64,000 nucleotides of DNA from Corydoras sp. C115 (GCA_019802505.1 JAFMOC010000224.1:469501-533500); one strand, 5' to 3'; positions 48,121 to 58,717 are shown, counted from the stretch's first letter. Numbers and translations: made by a program. The notes: a model not told the origin generated them from the sequence alone.

Positions 48121-48600
48121 CAATGACCACAGTGATAGTTTACACAATTACATATTTGTAGGTTTGTGGCAAAATTTTTTATTAAATTTGTATATCCACA
48201 AACTGTTGAAAGTGTGACGTTTATGTGTCAACACATTTGCCCTTAATGTTATATCGGATAATTAATTCATCCAGTAGAGGGTACTATTTGTATAATAATG
48301 TACTTTTCGGTACCTACAGGACCGGAAACTGCATCTTGTCAGTAGTGGTTGTGCCTAGTCACTTGACGAATAGGTTGAGATTTTGTAGACGTAGTTTCAT
48401 AATGCTGGCATAACAACATGAACATGAAATGAAATGTATAGTTTGATTTCTGTATCATACGTTTTACCTTAATACAAATAAATTAGTTAAGACACTGCAA
48501 AGTAATATCAATAAATCCCTTATATCAAAATACATAATTCTGCTTTATTTTTAATATGTAGTATTGCAGTTGTTAACATCATCACATTTCTCAAGATCAT
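48121..48600. other. Intergenic, unclassified
   Basis: No features recognised. Confidence 0.35.
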
Positions 48601-48604
48601 TCAG

Positions 48605-48815
48605 CAGTTTTTTTTTTTTTCAAAGGAACGTACAAGTGTCCCAACTTGATGGTTGGGGTCAGAACAAACTATACAAGGAGGAGCAACCCTGGAGCGACAA
48701 GGGTTAAAGACCTTGCTCAAGGGCCCACATTAACAGGTTTGGTGGCCCTCGGATTTGAACCCCAACCTTCAGAGTGCTAGCACAGCACCCTAACCACTGA
48801 ACTACCACCCTGATT
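48605..48815 (-). repeat. tRNA-derived SINE (family B), minus
   Basis: Reads from the tail (AAAGGAACGTACAAGTGTCC) to the head (GCACCCTAACCACTGAACTA). The complement gives an A-box-like AGTGGTTAGGGTGC and the B box GGTTCAAATCC. Confidence 0.85.
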
Positions 48816-48974
48816 GCCAAATAAGCTCCAGATGTTAATCTACGTCTATTTTCTTTGCTTTGATTTGTCTTACACTGTCTAAAATCATAAGTTTTATTTT
48901 AGTTGAAAGGGCAACAAAAAAACTGGCCTGTGCCTTTGTCTGACCTGCGATGGACTGATGATATGATTTTATTT

Positions 48975-49195
48975 CGCTTAGTGGTTAACACATTCACCTC
49001 TCAGCACTGGGGATCCAGTTTCAAATCCCAATCTTTGTGGTGTTTCCATGTTCTCCCCTTGTCCACATGGGTTTCATGTCCTGCATGGGCCCTGGGTGTG
49101 TTTGCCCAGCGCTCAAAATATTCTCCACTGGATTGGCATGTGGAACCCCGCAGTGACCCTAGTAGAGGCTTAAGCAGAAGATAATGAATGAATGA
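48975..49195 (+). repeat. SINE-like repeat (family A), plus, internally deleted
   Basis: Head CTTAGTGGTTAACACATTCA, degenerate B box, tail GCAGAAGATAATGAATGAATG. The CA/GT middle is absent. Confidence 0.85.
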
Positions 49196-49410
49196 TAACA
49201 TTTTTGATATGGGGCTCAGTACATTTAACCTTTTAGAAATGCTAAGACAATTTATAAAGATGCTATAAAAACTAAATCTGAAATTAGGTAATTCAACAGA
49301 AAGTCAATAATATCAATGCAGGATATAATTGTATTTGGTTGTTTTTTATTTGTTAATAAACTGGTCTTCTGTGACATAATCTAGTCCGAATTTTTTTAAT
49401 GAATGCTGAT

Positions 49411-50035
49411 CAGAACAAGTCAGGCGCTCGTGTAGGAAGGAACTGCTGTAACTTTATATCACCTGTTGTACATCGTAGATCTGCGCGTCGGCACCCCTAG
49501 AGTCACGGTAATACTTATATTTTATCCTAATCGTTGTTAAATTGAATAGTCTGTTTGGGCGTTCTTTTACTAGATATTAAAACTACTGTCGGTTAGTTAG
49601 CATATAACTGTATGTAGAATAACTGGTTTCAGTTCTAGTTTCGGTCTATTACCTATTTGCACCTTGCTTTGAACGTGAGATTGTTCCGGAGGGGGCGTGT
49701 CCCGGTGGTAACATTTAAAAATCGGCAGTTTTCACTAAAAAAGTCAGAACAAGTCAGGCGCTCGTGTAGGAAGGAACTGCTGTAACTTTATATCACCTGT
49801 TGTACATCGTAGATCTGCGCGTCGGCACCCCTAGAGTCACGGTAATACTTATATTTTATCCTAATCGTTGTTAAATTGAATAGTCTGTTTGGGCGTTCTT
49901 TTACTAGATATTAAAACTACTGTCGGCTAGTTAGCATATAACTGTATGTAGAATAACTGGTTTCAGTTCTAGTTTCGGTCTATTACCTATTTGCACCTTG
50001 CTTTGAACGTGGGATTGTTCCGGAGGGGGCGTGAC
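49411..50035 (+). repeat. Tandem duplication of the LINE 5' region (unit 334 bp)
   Basis: CAGAACAAGTCAGGCGCTCG begins at 49411 and again at 49745. The two units are nearly identical for about 290 bp (through TTGTTCCGGAGGGGGCGTG). The first then has a private 50-bp ending. Confidence 0.93.
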
Positions 50036-50130
50036 CTAGTTTCATCTGGGCTATATAAGAACCGTGGACACGCTGACGGGTCAGCGGAAGCGACAGCCCC
50101 TCGAGTTCCGCCCCTCGTGTTAAGACCTAT

Positions 50131-50940
50131 TTGTGTAAAGACCTGCGAGTCTACCTGCGCGAGTCCACCGAGCAAGGACAACGACAAGGCAACCCATTTC
50201 AATTATATCTATTCATATCCATTCATTTTCTTTTCCTTTCACACCATTCCTTTCACACATCAGCATGTTTTCAGTTCATCCCTGTTATTTACTCCTCACA
50301 CAGACGCTCCTTTACTCAGAGGAGAAGGCGCACTCTTGCACACCTGCGAACTCTGCGGCAGGTGAATACAAGTGAGCCCTTCACCTTCTCTGCAGGACTA
50401 TGGAATTGTCAGTCAGCCACCAAGAAATCTGATTTCATTCCTGCTTTTGCAGCTCATGCTGGTCTTCAGGTTTTAGCTCTCACTGAGACGTGGATTCGCC
50501 CAGAGAATTCCGCGACACCAGCTGCCCTTTCAACTAATTTCCACTTCTCGCACTCTCCTCGTATTGGCAAAAGAGGAGGTGGCACAGGTTTGCTTATTAC
50601 CCACAAATGGAAATTCTCTCCTCTTACACTTTTATCAAACACTGTCTCATTCGAATTCCATGCACTGACAATCACTGAACCGGTTAAATGTCATTTTCTT
50701 GTCATCTGTCGTCCCCCAGGTCAACTAGATAACTTTGTCGAGGAATTTGATATGCTATTATCATCTCTCCCAGATGATGGTTGTCCTCTTGTTGTCCTCG
50801 GCGATTTCAACATTCACTTAGACCGACCGTACGCCGCTGAGTTCCTCGATCTCATCTCCAGCCTGGACCTCCATCTACTCCGCACCTCAGCTACCCACCG
50901 GGCTGGCAACCAGCTCGACCTCATCATGACTCTCTTCTGA
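50131..50940 (+). CDS. LINE endonuclease-region ORF
   Basis: The N-terminal part of a LINE polyprotein with an apurinic-endonuclease-like fold. Visible motifs: GLWNCQSATKKSDFIPAF (start of the EN domain), LALTETWIRP with the catalytic Glu, RGGGTGLLI, CPLVVLGDFNIHLD with the catalytic Asp and Asn, and NQLDLIMT. The frame ends at a stop at 50938-50940, shortly after that, where EN domains normally continue to an SDH box. The SDH phrase (HKSDHFFIQFS) follows in another frame at about 50960-51000, so a frameshift near 50935 is likely. The start is arbitrary and the true N-terminus may lie elsewhere. Confidence 0.85.
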   Translation: MCKDLRVYLRESTEQGQRQGNPFQLYLFISIHFLFLSHHSFHTSACFQFIPVIYSSHRRSFTQRRRRTLAHLRTLRQVNTSEPFTFSAGLWNCQSATKKSDFIPAFAAHAGLQVLALTETWIRPENSATPAALSTNFHFSHSPRIGKRGGGTGLLITHKWKFSPLTLLSNTVSFEFHALTITEPVKCHFLVICRPPGQLDNFVEEFDMLLSSLPDDGCPLVVLGDFNIHLDRPYAAEFLDLISSLDLHLLRTSATHRAGNQLDLIMTLF

Positions 50941-51013
50941 CATACACATCACTCCACTTCATAAATCAGACCACTTCTTCATACAGTTCTCTGTCTCTCT
51001 TCCACCTTCTCCC

Positions 51014-53146
51014 GTGATCATCAGTAAAACATCTCAGGTACGTCACAATCTTAGTGCCCTCTCTAACACACTCTTTGCCGACTTGGTTACAGATACCCTT
51101 CCTAGCATCAGTAACTTCTTAACCCTTGACACCAACACTGCATCAAGCACATTCTGCTCCACCTTGGCTTCATGTCTTGATCAGGTCTGTCCAAAATCCA
51201 CCAGGAAAACACATAGTTCTCCATCCAGTCCCTGGCTCACGGAGACGCTTCGGAAGCAACGTACTTCGCTTCGTTCTGCCGAAAGAAAGTGGCGCAAGTC
51301 TGGTCTGTCTTCAGACTTAGAAACTTACCAGTCTTCACTTGCCACTTTCTCCAAGGATGTAACTGCTGCGAAATCCTTGTTCTTCCAGTCCAAGGTAACA
51401 TGCATCTCAGATGCCCGCACCTTATTCAGTACTTTCAACTCCCTACTAACTTCTCCCTCTCCCCCTCCCAACACTTCTCTGTCAGCTGATGTCTTTGCAA
51501 CTTTTTTCACAGAAAAAATTGAGGGCATCAGCAAACTCTTTCATACTCACCATTTCCACAGCACTACATCTCACACATCCAGCCATCCAACCCTCTCCTC
51601 CTTCTCCCCTGTCACAGAATCTGACATCTCCAAAATTCTTCTTGCCAGTAACCCAACTACTTGCCCCCTTGATTCCATCCCATCCCACCTTCTTCAATCC
51701 ATTGCCTCCTCCATCACACCAGCTCTCACACACATCATTAACTCCTCTCTCACGTCAGGGACTTTTCCAAATTGTTTTAAACAAGCCATAGTCAAACCCC
51801 TACTCAAAAAACCTACGCTCAACCCAAATTTGGTCGAGAGCTACAGACCTGTTTCTCTTTTACCTTTCCTGTCTAAAACACTTGAACGGGTGGTATCCAC
51901 ACAGGTCTCCAAATTTCTTAATCAGAATAATCTCCTCGATCCCAATCAATCCGGTTTTAGATGTGGTCACTCCACGGAGACAGCATTACTCTCTGTGATT
52001 GACTCACTTAAATCTGCCAAAGCCAAATCTCAATCCTCGGTCCTCATTCTGTTAGACCTTTCTGCAGCTTTTGATACAGTAAATCATCAGATTCTACTGT
52101 CCACTCTAGCTGAATTAGGCTTTTCTGATACGACACTTGAATGGTTCCGATCCTATCTCACAGGAAGGACCTTCAAAGTGTCATGGAATGGGGAGATCTC
52201 TAACTCTCACCAAGTACGCACTGGTGTGCATCAGGGCTCTGTACTTGGTCCTCTCCTCTTCTCTCTTTACATGACATCACTGAGCACAGTCATCCAGGCG
52301 CATGGCTTCTCTTACCACTGCTATGCTGATGACACTCAACTTCATCTGTCTTTTGCCCCTGATGACACCACCATCTCAAATCGGGTATCTGCATGCCTCT
52401 CCGACATATCTGTCTGGATGAAGGCCCGTCATCTCAAATTAAACTTAGAAAAAACAGAGCTTCTCATTATCCCTGCTAAACCCTCAATCCATCACAACCT
52501 GACCTTCCAAATTGATGGCTCCACAATCTCCCCAACTGATTCGGTCCGGAACCTTGGGTTCACTATAGACTCCCACCTTAAACTCTCTGATCATGTGATC
52601 AAAACCGCCCGTTCTTGTAGATTCCTTCTTTATAACATAAGGAAGATCAGACCCTTTCTGACTGAACATGCTACCCAACTGCTTGTTCAAGCCCTAGTCT
52701 TATCCCGGCTTGATTATTGTAATGCACTTCTTGCCGGTATCCCAACTTCCACCATCAGACCTCTTCAACTAATTCAAAACTCTGCAGCCCGACTCGTGTT
52801 TAACCAGCCCAAGCGAACTCACGTCACTCCATTACTCACTTCCCTCCATTGGCTTCCTGTAGCTGCTCGCATTCAGTACAAGTCGCTGACTCTGGCATAC
52901 AGAACCATTTCTGGATCTTCCCCCTCTTACCTTCACTCTATCTTTTCAAAATACACTCCGTCTCGTTCACTTCGCTCCAGTGATGATTGTCGCCTGGCGA
53001 TTCCACCTCACCGAGGAGCTAATTCTCATTCTGTGGCGTTCACCACTGCAAAATGGTGGAACGATCTTCCCAACTCTGTCCGTAAGGCAGAATCTCTAAA
53101 CAGTTTTAAGAAACTACTTAAGACGCATCTATTTACCAAATACCTG

Positions 53147-53152
<6 letters not shown>
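51014..53152 (+). CDS. LINE reverse transcriptase ORF
   Basis: A 712-residue open frame with the full set of RT blocks: YRPVSLLPFLSKTLERVV, DPNQSGFRCGHSTETALLSV, LILLDLSAAFDTVNHQILL (first catalytic Asp), GVHQGSVLGPLLFSLYM, and HCYADDTQLHLSF (YADD). The thumb region follows (LNLEKTELLIIPA, NLGFTIDSHLKL), then a C-terminal part with LHWLPVAARIQYKSLTLAYR. It is intact across the RT and would be in register with the endonuclease except for the break near 50935. The first methionine is not the natural start. A minus-strand copy of part of it lies at 63597-64000. Confidence 0.95.
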
Positions 53153-53188
<36 letters not shown>

Positions 53189-53693
53189 GGGGCGCAGCTT
53201 CGAAAAACAATCAGGTTGATGAACTTACAGTATAGTTGGTTTCTCCATGGCTTCTGACTTGTGGTGTTCTCATTTGTAAGTCGCTTTGGATAAAAGCGTC
53301 TGCTAAATGACTAAATGTAAATGTAAATGTAATGTATGTAAATCATTGAACCGGTTTCTGGTTTCTATAACAATCAATTACTTGCCATTGATACAAATGT
53401 GATGCGGTAAAAGGTGTCTGTTATTGTCAATAATGTCATGGCTGGACAAACGGCTCAGCCAATCAGATTTAAGGACTGGAACTACCTGTTTTATCATATG
53501 TAACAAATACATTTAAGTTTATTAAAACTTTTATTGTCCTTCTTTTATCTGTTATAAATAATGAGTTATTATATATAAATAAGAGTTCATGATACATTTT
53601 GAAAATGTTCTGATAATGAGGTTATTTATAATTGAACCTTTTCTTCTTTTGGCTGTTCTGATTTAGAGGTTGCCATAGCAGATCATTATTAGA

Positions 53694-53850
53694 CTATAAA
53701 CGAAAACTAGACCATGTGAAAACTGAAAGTAACCAATGAAAACAAGCAAGACATTAACTAAATGAGAACAAATGAACGAAAATATTCAAAAGAAAGCAAA
53801 AACAGGTGAGGAGTGCCTAGCACTCCTTACATTACCTCCCCCAAAAAATA
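53694..53850 (-). mobile_element. LTR fragment with adjoining polypurine tract (minus)
   Basis: On the minus strand, TTTTTTGGGGGAGGTAA leads into TGTAAGGAGTGCTAGGCACT, the usual polypurine tract and 3' LTR start. The LTR is truncated at about 53694, where the LINE-flanking repeat begins. Confidence 0.65.
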
Positions 53851-54177
53851 GTCGACAAGGGGGAGCAGATGAAAGGGCAAGGAGGACCCCCGGGGGGCCC
53901 CGGGCCCTGCGGGATATCCGTCAGCACACACTGCGATCCACTTCATACACACACCAATGAACCAAAACCAGCCGAGCTCTCATAAAAAATGGTCGACGAG
54001 TGAGAGTTCACCTGGCTCTGACAGGGTTCGCGGGGGGGGAGAGCGGACCTGCTAGCGCCGAAATTAAGCAGCGCTACGGCTGCTGCCGGAAGGACGATAG
54101 CTAGAGAAATAGCGAGGAGAAGAGAAGAAAAACCTACCGTGACTCGTTCCTGGATCCGATTCCGTATGGTTCCGGCA
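53851..54177 (-). mobile_element. Internal remnant of LTR element
   Basis: Short GC-rich internal region (CCCCCGGGGGGCCCCGGGCC at 53889-53910), non-coding in all frames. It joins two LTR-like parts, so most of the internal region is missing. Confidence 0.45.
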
Positions 54178-54482
54178 TTCTGTCAGACGCGTGTCAGAAA
54201 GGGCAAAAATGAAGCGCAGTAGCGCAGAAAGGATCCAGGAGGCGCAGGTAAGTTAAACAGAGTTTATTTGGAGTCGATACAAAGGACTCATGAACCGAAC
54301 ACGTGACCAACCTAAAATAATGCCGGAACACAGACTAAACGGAAACGGAAGACTATAAACGAAAACCAGACCACGTGAAAACTGAAAGTAACCAATGAAA
54401 ACAAGCAAGAAATTAACTAAATGAGAACAAATGAACAAAAATAATCAAAAGAAAATGAAAACAGGCTAGGCACTCCTTACAA
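54178..54482 (-). mobile_element. 5' LTR-like segment, minus strand
   Basis: Begins TGTAAGGAGTGCCTAGCC on the minus strand at about 54482 and contains AATAAACTCTGTTTAACTTA (polyadenylation signal). It ends near CTTTCTGACACGCGTCTGACA, a TG...CA layout. It shares its first 130 bp with 53694-53830 (for example ATGTGAAAACTGAAAGTAAC). The superfamily is not clear. Confidence 0.6.
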
Positions 54483-54514
54483 GAATAATGCTCCTGACAC
54501 AAAAAAAAAACGAT

Positions 54515-54805
54515 TTTGGATGGTTAAAGCAACAAGTATAGTGCGTGACTTGGCCTTTAAATTCACCAGATCTCAAACGAATCAAGCATCTTTTTGTTTG
54601 TTGGACAAACTAGTCTGATTCATTGAGACCCCACATTGCAATTTACATTAGTTAAAGAATCTACAGCTTACATCCAAATAACACAGCACTTCTTTTAGAG
54701 TCTAGTGGAGTGCATGCCTCAATACGTCAAGATTATTTTAGCATCAAAATGGAGACCAACACAATATTGGTCATAATGTTATCCTTGTTGGTGTAAAGTT
54801 GGTTT
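54515..54805 (+). mobile_element. Tc1/mariner transposase 3' fragment
   Basis: Decayed + strand version of the fish Tc1 C-terminal end: GGACAAACTAGTCTGATTCA, AGTCTAGTGGAGTGCATGCC, and CCAACACAATATTGGTCATA. It matches the minus-strand fragment at 36515-36960. Confidence 0.65.
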
Positions 54806-54819
54806 TCCACACTGCCCAG

Positions 54820-55330
54820 ATGCTCAAGGAAATTAAATTATCCACTGTGCCTTGGTCTGTACAGGGTTATTGCTTGTGTCACCATTAAAATAGGGTGAAG
54901 GAGGGACAATGCTAAGGGGTTCATATGCAGGTATTCGCATAGACTCATTAGATTTATGAAGATGAGTCACAATGCGGTATCATACCAACAGACAACTGTA
55001 TGCTTTTTCAAGTTTGCCTTTTGGTCCAAAATAACTGCGCACAAGGCAAGGCCAATTATTGGGTAATTATCCTATGAAAGTGTTGGTTTGTCCTTACAGA
55101 GCCCTCACATCAACGCCATCTAATATTTTTGCAATAAATTATAACAGAGAATGTAAGCCAGGCCCTTTTATCCAACATCAGTGTCATTAGTCAGTGTTTT
55201 CTAACTAAAATTCTCACAAACTCTATTATCTTGTAGAAAGTCTTCCCCAACCGTAATGGGCCAATTAAAAATGTCATAAAAAAGGTCTTTTAGTTGTAGA
55301 TGTCTCAATACTTTTGTCCATTATTTAAAA
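54820..55330 (+). mobile_element. Second decayed Tc1-like fragment
   Basis: AGAGCCCTCACATCAACGCC, AGCCAGGCCCTTTTATCCAA, CATCAGTGTCATTAG, GTAGAAAGTCTTCCCCAACC and CAATACTTTTGTCCATTATT follow, in order, the end of a common fish Tc1 transposase and its terminal repeat. Only fragments remain. Confidence 0.55.
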
Positions 55331-55915
55331 AGACTAAAACTTCTTCATTGCAACTGATCTTGGCAATGCAAGTAGAAAAGAAGCACAAATAAGCCATACA
55401 GATTCCATCATGAGTTATTTATTTAGAGGAGAGAGAGAGCAGTAGACTTCATGTCTCTGTTAGATGAGAGTTAATATAAAACAGGATGTTTTTAATTAAC
55501 GCCAAGAAAACAGAGTAGCATTGCACTCGCACCTCAGTGGTGCACGTTTTTTTTCTTTCTGTGGTGTGTGTATGCCTCTTTCTGTGGTGTGTGTATGCCT
55601 GTGTGTTTGGAATTATCTCTATATGGGGACCAATCATTCTTCCTGTGATGTGTGTTTCAAAAATTTATAATATGCTGAGCATGTTGCTAATCACCATGTC
55701 AAAAAGAAATTTTGTAGTTTAAAAAACTAAAACTAAACCCAACTAATGGAGTAGTTCGCTCGCGGTCCTTAAGTATCTATGGTACCGTCAGTACATGCTA
55801 TGACCTACATCTTACCCTGAAAGTTATCCCGCAGGGCCCTCTCCTCTCTCCCTCGTTTGCTCCCTGTAGGTCGCTCTTTTTTTTTTCTTTTTTTTTTTCT
55901 GGGGGGGGGGGGGGG
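55331..55915. other. Intergenic, unclassified
   Basis: A GT-rich patch occurs at 55560-55605 (TTTCTGTGGTGTGTGTATGC, twice in tandem). Otherwise nothing was recognised. Confidence 0.35.
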
Positions 55916-56217
55916 TAATGTAAGGATTCCTCTCCTCACCTGTTTTAATTTTCTTTTCGTTATTTTCGTTTATTGGTTCTCATTTAGTTAATGAATTTGT
56001 TATTTTCATTGGTTGCTTTTGGTTCTTACGTGGTCGGGTTTTTATATTCTTTCTGTTTCCGTTTCGTCGGCAGTCTGGCATTATTTTTCATCACGCGTGT
56101 TCCGAGTCACTCCATTGATCTGTGTTGATTCAATTGAATCATTAAATACTTTCTTACTTACCTGCGCATCCTGGATCCTCTCGGCGCTATGGCGTGAGCT
56201 TTTTTGCCTTTGCCTTT
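55885..56217 (+). mobile_element. Plus-strand LTR fragment with polypurine tract
   Basis: A T-rich run, then about 13 Gs and TAATGTAAGGATTCCTCTCC, repeats the pattern at 53830 in the opposite direction. The LTR continues through TTTATATTCTTTCTGTTTCC to CTGGATCCTCTCGGCGCTAT and stops at about 56217, where a duplicated 23-bp block begins. Confidence 0.6.
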
Positions 56218-56239
56218 TTCAGGTCTGTAGTTGAGTCTA

Positions 56240-57135
56240 AGGCCCGCGAAGTTCGATGGTTGTTTTGGGGAAAAACTCTCCAGCTAATTTCAGGTCCATC
56301 CTTACAGACAAAACATTTTTCAGGTCTGTAGTTGAGTCTAAACTACCTATCCATTATTACCATGTCATGACAGTTTTAATTTTAATTATTTCATTAGCAG
56401 ATGGTTTTATTCAAAGAAACTTATAAATATTATAACTTTATGGTTGGAGTCAGAACACAGTACCATACAGCACCCCTGAAGCAATGAGGGTTGAGGGCCT
56501 TGCACAAGGGTTCACATTGAGAGCTTTGGTGGAATTCAGATTTAACCCCCCAACTTTCAGATTGCCGGCCCATCACCCTAACCAGCTACCACACCCCTGG
56601 GAAAAGTTCTGGACATTTTTGGATGATATTTAAAGATCCAGGAATGTTTTTTCAGTTTTTCAATTTTGTAGAAAAGTCACAGAGACATGCGTTGTAGACA
56701 GTCACAGTGTTTTTTTTTTTTAGATCAGCTAGAGGAAAAAAATATGGAATCATTTAATTCTAAGAAAAATGTTATGAAATTATGAGAAAAGCACTGCATC
56801 ATTTATACTTTATTGTACCACATTTGAATTTTCTAACATGATTCTCTGAAGCATGGACTTGACTAATGACAGCATTCTTCATCAACCCGGCTTCAGCTGT
56901 CTCTTATTGCTGTTTCCAGCTCTACAGTACAGATTGGAGCATTTTCTTCAACTGTTAACCTATTTGAGATCAGGGCTATTTGCAGACCATTCCACTGACA
57001 TATGTTTTTCTTAAAGAAAAGTTTTCACTTCCTGTGCAGGCCTGTTGCAACAGGACAAGCGAACCAACCGATTGCCTAGGGCCCTAAGCTGGCCTGGTGT
57101 CTGGTTTTGGACTGGTTATGAACTGAATTCAATGA
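56240..57135 (+). repeat. Left arm of a second large inverted repeat
   Basis: Near-identical in reverse complement to 58718-59617 over about 895 bp: outer edge GGCCCGCGAAGTTCGATGGT, inner edge GAACTGAATTCAATG. It includes a family B SINE (56391-56605) and the repeat also found at 17790-17935. Confidence 0.93.
56391..56605 (-). repeat. tRNA-derived SINE (family B) in the left arm
   Basis: Tail ATTTCATTAGCAGATGG then TTTTATTCAAAGAAACTTAT, head CATCACCCTAACCAGCTACC. The mirror copy is at 59245-59462. Confidence 0.85.
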
Positions 57136-57175
57136 CAAACTATGTGATATCCCCTTTATGTAAGGAGTGCTAGGC

Positions 57176-57320
57176 AGTGTTAGTAGCTCAGTGGTTAGGG
57201 CGTTGGGCTATTAATCTGAAGGTTGGGGGTTCAAATCCTTGGTCTACTGAAGTTACCAATGTGGGTCCTTGAGCAAGTTCCTTAACCCTCATTGCTCCAG
57301 GGATGTTGTGATTAACCTTG
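57176..57320 (+). repeat. tRNA-derived SINE (family B) partial, in the loop
   Basis: AGTAGCTCAGTGGTTAGGGC (A-box-like) and GGGGGTTCAAATCC (B box), then CCTTGAGCAAGTTCCTTAAC. The tail is truncated. Confidence 0.85.
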
Positions 57321-57384
57321 TGCTCACCTTGAGCATTTGGGATGTAATGATTCTTCTGAGACATATTTGTAGTAAAATCAGAAC

Positions 57385-57730
57385 ATCCATCCATCCATTA
57401 TCTTCCGATTTATCCTGTACTAGGGCCGTGGGGGGGTTCCCCATGCCCATCCATGGGAGAATATTTCAAGCGCTGGGCAGATACACCCAGGACAAGGCGC
57501 CAATCTACCACTGGGCACACACACACTCGCACAAACACACTCTATATGAGGCAATTTAGAGAATTATTTCTAGATCCATATTTTTGGATTGTGGGAGCAA
57601 ACCGGAGAACCCGGAGGAAACCCACATGGACAATGGGAGAACATGCAAACTCCACCCAGATTGGGATTCCAACCGGGAATCCCTAGCACTGAAAGGAGAA
57701 CATGCTAACCACTAAGTCACTGTGCTGCCC
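57385..57730 (-). repeat. SINE-like repeat (family A), full-length, in the loop
   Basis: Tail ATCCATTATCTTCCGATTTA, a CA-rich middle at 57518-57540, head GCTAACCACTAAGTCACTGT. Confidence 0.92.
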
Positions 57731-57849
57731 CAAAATCAGAAAATTTTAACAATAATAATAATAAAACAATAACAAATAGTAACAACAACAATAAAAAGCA
57801 ATAATAAAGTGCAATAACATGCTAACTTTGTTAACTTTTCAGACTTTTT

Positions 57850-58330
57850 TTAAATACTCTTGTGTGATGTACAACAGTTTTTCTGCATTGGATTCAGTTT
57901 ATTTCTTGTGGTATGCTATGAAGCATTGCTTGTTTGCATTAGCATTAGCATTTCCAAATGCTCTTCAATCTCTTGTGGACTAGTTTTGATTGGTTCACTT
58001 AACTCTTGAGCAGAGTACAGATTGGTCTGTTGCGCAATATGTTCAATCATATTGTCAGTGAAGAGTGTTTTGAAGTACTGAAATAGTGTCTTCACTGCAT
58101 CAGGAGGCTCAAATTTTGAATCAGGAACCTGGAATGTCCCAATGTCTTCATGTTTCCAGATTTTTTCCCTGCCTTTGTTTAGGCCTAGGGGTGAAGTAGG
58201 GTTACTTGTGCCCTCTGGCTCCACTATGGAAATTGTTTTCAGGGAGTTTTTCCTCTTTCATCTTTTTCCTACGGGGTGGCGGTTTAGAAGATGAACTTGT
58301 TGAGACTATGTCCTCATCATCCATACACCA
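57850..58330 (-). pseudogene. piggyBac-type transposase N-terminal remnant
   Basis: A 102-codon minus-strand frame (57916-58224) contains FQYFKTLFTDNMIEHIAQQT then NLYSAQELSEPIK and TSPQEIEEHLEMLMLM. This is the start of the piggyBac (DDE_Tnp_1_7) domain as in PGBD genes. Upstream debris (58230-58330) may be the acidic N-terminus. The catalytic Asp residues are not present. It sits in the loop of the inverted repeat and is dead, unless it is the 3' or 5' exon of a distant PGBD gene. Confidence 0.8.
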
Positions 58331-58344
58331 AAAAGATGTTTCTC

Positions 58345-58572
58345 CATACATTTACATTACATTTACATTTAGTCATTTAGCCCCCCTCCCTTTTTTTTCT
58401 AGAACAGGTATTTGTTAAAGAGATGCGTCTTCAGTAGTTTCTTAAAACTGCTTAGTGATTATGCCTTACGGACAGAGTTGGGAAGATCGTTCCACCATTT
58501 TGCAGTGGTGAACACTACGGAGTGAGAATTAGCTCCTCGGTGAGTTGGAGTTGCCAGGCGGCAATCATCACT
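58345..58572 (-). repeat. L2-type LINE 3' fragment in the loop
   Basis: Complement of the LINE 3' part: TACATTTAGTCATTTAG tail on the left, then GAGATGCGTCTTCAGTAGTT, TTGGGAAGATCGTTCCACCA, and GAGTGAGAATTAGCTCCTCG, all matching 53010-53150 of the full-length element. The stretch between tail and body is deleted. Confidence 0.9.
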
Positions 58573-58717
58573 GTGTAACGATTCTTTAGATAACAAATCA
58601 ATTTATTTAAACAATCACTACACATCACATTATGCAAAAACATAAACACCCATTCAATGTCCACATATACCAAAAAAATTATAAATGAAAACCCCAGCTC
58701 CTCGGTACAGAGGTACA

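Larger units (their letters stand above)
49411..53337 (+). mobile_element. L2-type non-LTR retrotransposon, near full length
   Basis: Complete by position: a duplicated 5' region, an endonuclease segment, an RT segment, an A30/G12 tract, and a 3' tail (AAGTCGCTTTGGATAAAAGC then GTCTGCTAAATGACTAAATG and short ATGTAA repeats). Its ends are defined by the empty-site copy at 47590-48120. The clade call (L2) rests on the tail and the RT flavour. One frame break separates endonuclease and RT. Confidence 0.85.
49238..53690 (+). repeat. Copy of the 47.6-kb repeat, interrupted by the LINE
   Basis: The left part is 49238-49410 and the right part 53338-53690. Together they reconstruct the order of 47590-48090, so the LINE at 49411-53337 is the insertion. 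Confidence 0.9.

Noticed and set aside
50131..53152. Fully intact LINE
   Set aside because: The endonuclease and RT segments are in different frames across about 50935, with a stop between them.
57916..58224. A functional domesticated piggyBac gene
   Set aside because: Only the N-terminal part of the domain remains and the catalytic residues are absent in all frames nearby.
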